NCBI RefSeq assembly: GCF_003590835.1
Contig: NZ_QYUQ01000002.1
Location: 2,294,001-2,358,000 of the forward strand
DNA length: 64,000 nt
Reading direction: 5' to 3'
Source: Noviherbaspirillum sedimenti
Lineage (GTDB): Bacteria > Pseudomonadota > Gammaproteobacteria > Burkholderiales > Burkholderiaceae_D
The notes beneath the pieces were generated by a model. It did no database searches and was not told the DNA's origin. It saw only the letters and a list, made by a program, of their open reading frames with translations. Numbering within the stretch: position 1 is the stretch's first letter; the number at the start of each line of letters is the position of its first letter. Positions 7,838-14,730 of the stretch are shown piece after piece. The position numbers and the translations under genes are program-made.

Positions 7838-8518
7838 ATGAAGCTATTCAGGAAAATGACTTTAGGCATGGCATCCCTTGGGTTCCTTGCGGTTGCGTCG
7901 ACGGCACAGGCCATCACCTTAGATGTCACCGCCTCCCTCACGCCTGGCTCCGGATACGGCATCGATACTGGCTCGAATGACGAGAATGGGGGTACGCTGC
8001 TGAATGTGTTGTTCACGAACACGGGTATGCTGCAGAGCTTCCCCCTGAACGCCATTAACGATGCCTTTACTTTCACCATCGGGACGGTGAATTTCGCTGA
8101 GCCCAACACCGGCAGTGGCGGCAACCCGGGCATCAACAACAATGAAATGGACAATCTCAGCGTGCTTGCTTCCTTTGTCTTCACCAATCCGCTGGGGACA
8201 ACGCAAACCCTGACGGCGACCGGCGTGGCCACTCAAGGCTCAATCAGCGATTCTGCTGTGGATTACACGCTGAGCTGGAATCCGCTTGCTGTGGGTTTTG
8301 GTTCAGGCGGTCAATTCGAAATTGATCTGCTCGACCTTTCCTTCAGCAACACTGGCACTCAAAACCAAACCGCGACGATCAAGTTGCTGGCGCTGCCGAC
8401 GACGACGTCCGACGTTCCCGAGCCGGCTTCGCTGGCGCTGTTGGGACTGGGTCTTGCCGGGCTTGGCTTTGCCCGGCGAAAGTCGGTATCATTCTTACAA
8501 GAAATAACAATAACATAA
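7838..8518 (+). CDS. PEP-CTERM sorting-domain exported protein, with altered C-terminus
   Basis: A 226-residue exported protein: signal peptide MKLFRKMTLGMASLGFLAVA ending at AQA, a beta-rich Asn/Thr/Gly body, then the sorting signal VPEPASLALLGLGLAGLGFARRK, here given as VPEPASLAL, a hydrophobic helix and ARRK. The tripartite tail directs the protein to the exosortase EpsH/archaeosortase-type system for surface or exopolysaccharide delivery. Normally the protein ends just after the Arg cluster; here about nine extra residues (SFLQEITIT) follow, encoded by the start of the fic direct repeat (8483 on). The original 3' end was therefore replaced by recombination. A sigma-54 promoter lies upstream. 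I chose the ATG at 7838 because the signal peptide starts there. Confidence 0.85.
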   Translation: MKLFRKMTLGMASLGFLAVASTAQAITLDVTASLTPGSGYGIDTGSNDENGGTLLNVLFTNTGMLQSFPLNAINDAFTFTIGTVNFAEPNTGSGGNPGINNNEMDNLSVLASFVFTNPLGTTQTLTATGVATQGSISDSAVDYTLSWNPLAVGFGSGGQFEIDLLDLSFSNTGTQNQTATIKLLALPTTTSDVPEPASLALLGLGLAGLGFARRKSVSFLQEITIT

Positions 8519-9785
8519 TGCCGCTTAAAAATTTTCTTCCTTGTTGAGCCGAATATGCTATCTTTTCAGCTCAAATATTGAGCCGAAAATGACATGAATT
8601 CGCCTCATTCAGCAAAATACATCTGGCAACAGCCAGGCTGGCCAGCGCTACGCTACGACCTTGCGACACTCGCGCCGGAACTGGGTGCGGCCAGACGAGC
8701 GCAAGGCAACGTGCTTGGCCGGGCAGAAGCCATCGGGCTGGAGCAACTGGCCAGCATCACGAATGCCATCTGGGTCGACGAAGTGATTGCCACGGCGGCA
8801 ATTGAGGGCGAAGCCCTGAACCTGGATGCGGTGCGTTCTTCCGTGGCCCGTAAACTCGGCTTGGGCGAAGGCGGCCCTGTCGCCAGAAATGTGGATGGCC
8901 TGGTGGATGTGATGCATGACGCCGGCAGCGCATTTGCCGACAGGCTGGATGCCGACCGGCTTTGCCGCTGGCATTCTGCGCTCTTCCCCGGCGGCACTTC
9001 CGGCATTCGGCGCATCGAGGTGGGCCGCTACCGTTCGTTTTCCGACCCGATGCAAATCATTAGCGGCCGCCCCGGCAAGGAAGTCATTCACTATGAAGCG
9101 CCGCCATCGGCACGTGTGGCCGCTGAAATGGACGCCTTTATCGACTGGTTCAATTCATCAGCCACTGCCGGCGAAGATGGCCTCATCCGCGCCGCCCTGG
9201 CGCATTTGTGGTTCGAGACCATCCATCCTTTCGAGGATGGCAATGGCAGAATCGGCCGCGCCATCGTCGATCTGGCGCTGGCACAGGATCTGGGTGCCGC
9301 CACGCGCCTTTACAGCATGTCGCGCCAGCTTCGGGAAAACCGGCGCGCGTATTACGATGCGCTCAACCAGGCCCAGTCCGGCGCACTGGACGTTACCGAC
9401 TGGGTGGCCTGGTTCGCACGCCAGTTCGCCTTGGCCTGCGAAAAATCCGGCCAGATCATCCAGGCGGCCCTCGCCAAGCAGCGGTTCTGGGCACAGCATG
9501 CCGGCGTGCCGCTCAACGAGCGGCAGCGCAAAGCAATACAGAAGCTGCTCGATGTCGGCGACAGCGGTTTTCAGGGCGGGCTGAGCGCGGAAAAATATGG
9601 CGCGATCACGGGAGCGTCAAAGGCGACCGCGACGCGCGATCTGACGGCGCTGGCGGAACACGGCCTGCTGTTTGTCAGCGGACAGGGGCGAAGTACGCGG
9701 TATGCGTTGAAGAAGGGTTAAGCCGCGATCAACGTGCGCCCCACCCTGGAAAATTACGGCAATCGAAATCCACCTCTCCCTCGCG
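8483..9785 (+). repeat. Direct repeat copy 1 (1303 bp) carrying fic
   Basis: Positions 8483-9785 align without gaps to 28694-29996 (offset 20,211 bp). Both edges are sharp: on the left the PEP-CTERM reading frame joins the repeat at the ARRK/VSFL junction; on the right the match ends at CTCGCG. The left edge of copy 2 lies 3 bp from the hsdR start codon, so copy 2 looks like the original location and copy 1 the derived one. Confidence 0.95.
8594..9721 (+). CDS. fic: Fic-family protein AMP-transferase-like, copy 1
   Basis: A 375-residue Fic-domain protein. The catalytic motif HPFEDGNGRIGR is at residues 211-222 with His211 as the base, so it should transfer AMP (or another NMP) from a nucleotide to a hydroxyl side chain. 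The N-terminal part has T67-x3-E71-G72 (TAAIEG), the inhibitory-helix motif of class II Fic proteins, implying self-inhibition relieved by a signal. The C-terminus (about 310-375) looks like a winged helix (ITGASKATATRDLTALAEHG), suggesting DNA binding or autoregulation. It differs from copy 2 at only six or so residues (for example N39 to S, and the AR/AH and LA/EA changes near 278-283). Here it has lost the neighbouring RM genes. Confidence 0.9.
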   Translation: MNSPHSAKYIWQQPGWPALRYDLATLAPELGAARRAQGNVLGRAEAIGLEQLASITNAIWVDEVIATAAIEGEALNLDAVRSSVARKLGLGEGGPVARNVDGLVDVMHDAGSAFADRLDADRLCRWHSALFPGGTSGIRRIEVGRYRSFSDPMQIISGRPGKEVIHYEAPPSARVAAEMDAFIDWFNSSATAGEDGLIRAALAHLWFETIHPFEDGNGRIGRAIVDLALAQDLGAATRLYSMSRQLRENRRAYYDALNQAQSGALDVTDWVAWFARQFALACEKSGQIIQAALAKQRFWAQHAGVPLNERQRKAIQKLLDVGDSGFQGGLSAEKYGAITGASKATATRDLTALAEHGLLFVSGQGRSTRYALKKG

Positions 9786-9873
9786 GAAATACGCCCGTTT
9801 AAAAAACGTGAAAAAAGGAACGCCAGTAAAGTAGTGTGTGGCTTTCTTAACTATGTGGTTCGACTTGAGAAGC

Positions 9874-10506
9874 TCAAGCCCGCAAGAAAGATTTTTGAAC
9901 GGCTGCGTTTTCAATGTCGGTCTTAAACCAGCGCAGAAGATCAAGAACTTCTTCTACTAGGCTATCAAAACGCGGCGTATCAATCACCAGATATTCTCCA
10001 TGGGCTATCCCATTACGTGTCCCTAACAAAGTCTTGTCGATCAGCGTGAAGCGGGTTGAATACTTTGCCGGAACGATCCCGATCCAGCCAACGATGTTCG
10101 TGAACACATCTGAGTTCAGATTGCTCTGCGCACTGATTGCCTCAACCGCCGGTAATTTAATTGGCCTATTCAGTTCATCGATTAAATACGAGACGGTGGC
10201 TACTGCAATAGCTGATTGCGCTGATGTCTGAGTAGATAACATTATTGATTTCATACCTAAAGCGACGAAGCAAGGCTTTAGGTCACACATGCGATCCCCG
10301 CGAAATGACAGGTAGCTCACATACGCATTTGCAGCTCCTTTAACGAAATCTTCCCAATGAGCATACAGCATCGCTACACCAGCCCGAATGTGCGCATCTA
10401 TATTTTTTCCTTTAGCACTTTGAACAGCACTTCGCAGCTCGTGCATCTCCTTTAGGATCACAAATGTCGCAAAGCGACCCAGGCTGTGTAAAAACGCGCT
10501 TATCAA
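9874..10506 (-). CDS. HEPN-like (MAE_28990/MAE_18760-type) protein, 5' end disrupted by an IS
   Basis: About 200 residues with the pattern of the MAE_28990/MAE_18760 HEPN-like family: LYAHWEDFVKGAANAY near the N-terminus and a C-terminal R-N-x3-H motif (TRNGIAHGEYL), the RNase active-site form of HEPN domains. Such proteins are frequent in defence islands and act in toxin-like RNA cleavage. The last about 26 nt of the reading frame (10480-10506) lie inside the IS end, so the N-terminus is chimeric. Joining the flanks across the IS does not restore an upstream frame (a TGA appears), so the gene was probably already damaged or begins internally. Confidence 0.55.
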   Translation of the reverse strand: MISAFLHSLGRFATFVILKEMHELRSAVQSAKGKNIDAHIRAGVAMLYAHWEDFVKGAANAYVSYLSFRGDRMCDLKPCFVALGMKSIMLSTQTSAQSAIAVATVSYLIDELNRPIKLPAVEAISAQSNLNSDVFTNIVGWIGIVPAKYSTRFTLIDKTLLGTRNGIAHGEYLVIDTPRFDSLVEEVLDLLRWFKTDIENAAVQKSFLRA

Positions 10507-12115
10507 GTAAACGAATTTTGCTACGGCTTGTCATACTGATATCTCACATGAGCGTCGAGGTGTCGAATGAAACGCTTCATCCAAGGCAGCGATCGAACAC
10601 AAGGCATCTTGCTTCCTGAGCAGTTGGACGACTATGTGGCAGAAGAGAACACTGTGCGGGTGATCGATGTCTTTGTTGATGAACTGGATCTGGCAACGTT
10701 GGGTTTTGCAGGTGTTGCTCCTGCCAACACTGGGCGCCCTGCATACCACCCAGGCGACCTGTTGAAGATCTACATCTACGGATACCTGAACCGCATTCAG
10801 TCAAGCCGCCGCCTGGAACGTGAAGCCCAGCGCAACATTGAGTTGATGTGGCTGACTGGCCGGCTAACACCGGACTTCAAGACGATCGCCAACTTCCGCA
10901 AGGACAATGGCACCGGAATACGAAACGTCTGTCGTCAATTCGTGCTGCTGTGCAGGAATCTGGACCTGTTTACGCAGCAGCTTGTAGCCATTGATGGCAG
11001 CAAGTTCAAGGCCGTCAATAACCGCGACCGAAACTTTACCAAGGCGAAGGTCCAGGCGCGCATGCAGCAGATCGAGGTCAGTATCGAGCGCTACCTGAGC
11101 ATGCTGGACACAGCTGACCGCACGGAGCCTGCAGAAGCGCCGGCAAAGGCTGCCCGACTGCAGGACAAGATCACCCTCCTGAAGGAAAAGATGCAGCACC
11201 TGAAGGAGGTTGAGGTACGCCTTCAGGATGCGCCTGATCAGCAGATATCCTTGACCGATCCCGATGCCCGCTCCATGGCCACCAGTGGCCGTGGCACTGG
11301 AATGGTTGGCTACAACGTGCAGACTGCTGTCGATACGACGTATCACCTCATCGTCGCTCATGAAGTCACCAATATTGGCAACGACAGAAGCCAGTTGGCG
11401 AACATGTCTGAACAAGCACGAAAAGCCACGGGCATTGAGAAGTTGGCCGTCGTTGCAGACCGCGGGTATTTTAGCGGCGAAGAAGTCCTGGCTTGCGACC
11501 AGGCTGGCATCACCGCATACGTCCCCAAGCCGCTCACGTCAGGCGCTAAGGCAGACGGCCGGTTCGGCAAGCAAGACTTCGTGTACATGCCCGATCGGGA
11601 TGAGTACCGTTGTCCCGCCGGTCACCCAATGACGCGCCGCTTTGCAACGGTTGAACATGGACTCACCTTGAATGCATACGCGACCCCGGAATGCAGGCGA
11701 TGTCTGCTCAAGCCCCAGTGCACAACCGGTCCGGAACGTCGCATCAAACGATGGGAGCATGAAGCGGTCATTGACGCGATGCAGGAACGGCTCAGTAAAG
11801 CGCCTGACCAAATGCGCTTGCGACGGCAAACTGTGGAGCATCCATTCGGCACCCTCAAGGCATGGATGGGTGCCACGCATTTCCTGACGAAGACCCTTGA
11901 CCGGGTCAGCACGGAAATGAGCCTGCATGTGCTGGCTTATAACTTCAAGCGGCTCCTCAGCATTCTGGGTACAGAATTGATGATGAAACTGGCCAAGGCC
12001 TGATCGACCTTCCGCAGCAACACGCTGCTTCCTATCCCATAAAGCCAATCAAGTCCGCGACCAAGCCTTGCCGCCGGCGCATCTATCTCTGTACCTTCTG
12101 TTTTTACACAGCCTG
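10480..12115 (+). mobile_element. IS1182-family insertion sequence
   Basis: A 1636-bp element. The ends are inverted repeats of at least 16 bp: CAGGCTGTGTAAAAAC at 10480-10495 and its complement GTTTTTACACAGCCTG at 12100-12115. It is flanked by the 4-bp direct repeat GACC (10476-10479 and 12116-12119), consistent with a recent clean insertion. It carries one intact transposase gene. It sits at the 5' edge of the HEPN-like gene. Confidence 0.85.
10567..12003 (+). CDS. IS1182-family transposase
   Basis: A 478-residue DDE transposase. The N-terminal third is typical of IS1182 (FIQGSDRTQGILLPEQLDDY and GDLLKIYIYGYLNRIQSSRR). Likely catalytic residues lie in AIDGSKFKAVN (first Asp), VVADRGYFSGEE (second Asp) and VEHPFGTLKAWMG (Glu). 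A Cys cluster (ECRRCLLKPQC) lies before the last motif. The frame is complete, so the element may be active. It fills most of the element between the inverted repeats. Confidence 0.92.
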   Translation: MKRFIQGSDRTQGILLPEQLDDYVAEENTVRVIDVFVDELDLATLGFAGVAPANTGRPAYHPGDLLKIYIYGYLNRIQSSRRLEREAQRNIELMWLTGRLTPDFKTIANFRKDNGTGIRNVCRQFVLLCRNLDLFTQQLVAIDGSKFKAVNNRDRNFTKAKVQARMQQIEVSIERYLSMLDTADRTEPAEAPAKAARLQDKITLLKEKMQHLKEVEVRLQDAPDQQISLTDPDARSMATSGRGTGMVGYNVQTAVDTTYHLIVAHEVTNIGNDRSQLANMSEQARKATGIEKLAVVADRGYFSGEEVLACDQAGITAYVPKPLTSGAKADGRFGKQDFVYMPDRDEYRCPAGHPMTRRFATVEHGLTLNAYATPECRRCLLKPQCTTGPERRIKRWEHEAVIDAMQERLSKAPDQMRLRRQTVEHPFGTLKAWMGATHFLTKTLDRVSTEMSLHVLAYNFKRLLSILGTELMMKLAKA

Positions 12116-12119
12116 GACC

Positions 12120-12449
12120 CGTTGCAGCCGGTCAGCTTAACAATTTTTCTTCGAAACCGACAACAGCCCAGTCGCCGCGCCAACACAAGAGATTGCGCCC
12201 ACGCAAACCCAAGAGCATCCCCAATTCGCGTGTGTGTTGACAACCACGACATTCGCCCTGTAACGTTCGGCTTGTACGCCAGTTCGGAATTGACCATCTG
12301 AGTGTTTTGATGCCGCGGTTACTGTGCTGTCGGACGATACTGTCGTTCGCACTACGCAAACCTATTTATCAAGACAAGTCCGCAAATTTCGTTGATCAAG
12401 GTATCCCAGTAGTCTGGCCGCCATCAACTTAACGCATAGGAATAAAAAG
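12120..12449. other. Intergenic stretch between the IS1182 element and the cyanophycinase gene
   Basis: About 330 bp with no convincing gene. TTGACA at 12237-12242 could be a -35 element but has no matching -10 at the right spacing. The last bases hold a plausible ribosome-binding site (AGGAA, 12438-12442) for the gene at 12450. Confidence 0.4.
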
Positions 12450-13559
12450 ATGAAAAATCCTACACGCCGCGCTTGGCTTGGATTGGCTCGCGACCTACTG
12501 GCTCTGGCCGCCGCTTCGTTTGTTCTTATTTCTCCTGTGCAGGCGGCGGGCGGCGGCAGCGGAACTGGCGCCAAGCCTACCCTCAGCACCAAAGACTTCG
12601 ATTTTTACCTCACGGGTAATTCAACCGATAGGTCACCCAGTCAGCCTACATCGCAGATGACTGTGCTGATGGGTGGCGGGCTCGACGTTGATCAGGCCTT
12701 CAAGGACATGATTGCCAAGGCTGGAGGTAGCGCCACCAACAAGATTGATGTCGTCGTCATCCGCGCTTCAGGTGCAGATGGCTACAACCCATACTTGTTC
12801 ACCATGGACGGCGTCGATTCGGTCGAAACCCTTGTCATCAAAACTCCAAATGGGGCTAACGATCCGAAGGTCACGAGCGTCATGCTCGGGGCAGACGTGT
12901 TGTTCATCGCCGGAGGCGACCAGTGGAGCTACATCGGTCAGTGGAACCAGACTTCCGTCGAGGCGATTATCAGGACTGTGCTGCTTCCGAAAAACGTGCC
13001 TATCGGCGGAACGAGCGCGGGCCTCGCCGTGTTGGGCGCTGTAGATTTTTCGGCACAGTACGGCACGATCACTTCGTCAGATGCGCTCAGCAACCCGTAT
13101 CACCGCAGGCTCACCCTTGACGACACGTTCCTGGAGACCATTCCCAAACTCCAGAATACGATCGTGGATGCCCATCTGGTGAGCCGCGACCGCATGGGAC
13201 GCCTGGTGACCTTTCTGGCGAGGATGATTAAAGACGGTATGCCCTGGAGTGCTGCACGGGCCATCGGTGTCGACGAGGGAACTGCCGTCGTGATCGATGG
13301 TGACATCGCCACCGTGCGTGCCAACAGCGGCGGAACTGGGGCTGCGTACTTCTTGCAACTGCCGCAAGACCCGGGCACTTCCTTGATTGTCAAGCCTAAA
13401 ACCCCGCTCGAAGTCTCGTCGGTACAGGTTGATAAGCTCACTCAGGCGGCAGGGGGCCACTTCGACATGGTCAACTGGCTGCGGAACGGTGGCGGTAGTA
13501 CGTACTCCCTGTATGTCCAACGTGGCGTGCTGTATGGGCCGGGCAATAACCCTTACTGA
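12450..13559 (+). CDS. Exported cyanophycinase-like serine peptidase (family S51)
   Basis: A 369-residue protein with an N-terminal signal peptide that ends at VQAAGG; a twin-arginine pair (TRRAWLGLA) precedes the hydrophobic core, so Tat export is possible. The body matches cyanophycinase: TVLMGGGLDVDQAF, LFIAGGDQWSY, the nucleophile elbow IGGTSAG with Ser189, and VDAHLVSRDRMGRL, a conserved His-containing segment. Cyanophycinases cut the storage polymer multi-L-arginyl-poly-L-aspartate into dipeptides; an exported form would feed on polymer released by other cells. No cyanophycin synthetase is in the window. The stop codon (13557-13559) abuts the IS6 element, but the C-terminus looks complete. 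Confidence 0.8.
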   Translation: MKNPTRRAWLGLARDLLALAAASFVLISPVQAAGGGSGTGAKPTLSTKDFDFYLTGNSTDRSPSQPTSQMTVLMGGGLDVDQAFKDMIAKAGGSATNKIDVVVIRASGADGYNPYLFTMDGVDSVETLVIKTPNGANDPKVTSVMLGADVLFIAGGDQWSYIGQWNQTSVEAIIRTVLLPKNVPIGGTSAGLAVLGAVDFSAQYGTITSSDALSNPYHRRLTLDDTFLETIPKLQNTIVDAHLVSRDRMGRLVTFLARMIKDGMPWSAARAIGVDEGTAVVIDGDIATVRANSGGTGAAYFLQLPQDPGTSLIVKPKTPLEVSSVQVDKLTQAAGGHFDMVNWLRNGGGSTYSLYVQRGVLYGPGNNPY

Positions 13560-14391
13560 GGCATTGTCACGTTAATGATCAACGCTGGTAAAGTTGATCG
13601 ATGAAGACACCCAAAGCCCTTTATCATCGCCATCGTTTCCCCGGAGCGGTCATCAGTTGTGCCGTGCGCTGGTATTTCAGATTCCAGCTCAGTTTGCGGG
13701 ATATCGAAGAGCTGCTCTTTGAGCGCGGCGTGATAGTGAGCTATGAGACGATCCGGCGGTGGTGTGACAAGTTCGGTCGGCAGTTTGCACGGCAAGCGAA
13801 GCAGGTGCGACCGGTGCCCGGTACGACCTGGCATCTGGACGAAGTCTTCGTCAACATCGACGGTGAACCTTACCTGTTATGGCGTGCCGTCGACCAGCAT
13901 GGGGCCGAACTCGATATCCTGCTGCAAAAACGCCGCGACAAAGCCGCCACCAAACGCTTCTTCCAGCGGCTGCTGGCCCAATATCCGAATGGGCCACGAA
14001 AGATCGTCACTGACCAGTTGCGCAGTTATCCGGCCGCGAAAGCAGAGCTGCCAGCCCTCGACGGCGTCAAGCATGTATTCGTGAAAGCAGCGGCCCGGGT
14101 CAACAACCGGGCCGAGAATAGCCACCAGCCGACACGGGAACGGGAGCGGCGCATGAAGGGTTTTCGTTCAGCGAGACGGACACAACAATTCCTGTCCAGC
14201 TTCGGGCCGATCCGCCAACATTTCGCGATTAACCGCCAGCGCCTCGGCGCCGCGCAGCATCGTATTCAGCTGACCAAACGCTTCGCTGTGTGGCATCACA
14301 TCACCGGCGGCACCCAAAATCCGTCTACCGCAGGGTGAGCACCGGCCGACCAGCCCTCTCTTTGCTTTAGCTACGTTAAGTTGACAGTGCC
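13560..14391 (+). mobile_element. IS6-family insertion sequence (IS26-like)
   Basis: An 832-bp element with imperfect terminal inverted repeats: GGCATTGTCACGTTAA at 13560-13575 and GGCACTGTCAACTTAA on the other strand ending at 14391. The flanking 8-mers (13552-13559 and 14392-14399) do not match, so there is no target duplication. This suggests deletion or cointegrate formation next to the element, which IS6 elements often cause. Confidence 0.85.
13601..14338 (+). CDS. IS6-family transposase
   Basis: A 245-residue DDE transposase. The helix-turn-helix region FQLSLRDIEELLFERGVIVS leads to the catalytic triad in WHLDEVFVNIDG (Asp), TDQLRSYPAA (Asp) and NRAENSHQPTRERERRMKGF (Glu), the standard IS6/IS26 layout. 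Length and motifs are complete, so it may be active. IS6 elements move by replicative cointegrate formation and commonly gather unrelated DNA, which fits the patchwork on either side. Confidence 0.93.
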   Translation: MKTPKALYHRHRFPGAVISCAVRWYFRFQLSLRDIEELLFERGVIVSYETIRRWCDKFGRQFARQAKQVRPVPGTTWHLDEVFVNIDGEPYLLWRAVDQHGAELDILLQKRRDKAATKRFFQRLLAQYPNGPRKIVTDQLRSYPAAKAELPALDGVKHVFVKAAARVNNRAENSHQPTRERERRMKGFRSARRTQQFLSSFGPIRQHFAINRQRLGAAQHRIQLTKRFAVWHHITGGTQNPSTAG

Positions 14392-14730
14392 GTTTGCAGG
14401 GCTTAGGGGAACGAAGTTTTGCGGCGGAAAGCCCGGCCAACACTTCCGGATAGTTCACTGGCATATTAGGAACATGCTGTCCCTTGGTTAATGCTTGGTT
14501 TTTGGGTCAACATGCTTGATTCGTACTGACTCTGCGAAACGGCGTCTACCATGTAGCAGCGCATAAATTTGGCCCCGATTGGTACCGAATCATCGCCCAA
14601 CAACTTGAATTTAAAAAAATGTAACCTATGCTGTCGGAACCCATATCCTGAACTATAGTGCATTGCAGCAAATTCGACTTTCGTGGCGAATGTCGCTTGC
14701 CATCCGCCATGGCAACTCATGGAGTCCAAA
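14392..14730. other. Intergenic stretch upstream of the DUF3141 gene
   Basis: About 340 bp without a supported gene. An AT-rich run near 14610-14625 and CTATAG at 14654-14659 might be promoter parts. GGAG at 14720-14723, 7 nt before the ATG at 14731, is the ribosome-binding site that decides the start of the next gene. Confidence 0.4.

Noticed and set aside
12390-12403. TTGATCAAGGTATC as a further FNR box
   Set aside because: The half-site spacing is wrong (TTGAT directly followed by CAAGG), unlike the sites at 4031 and 23362.
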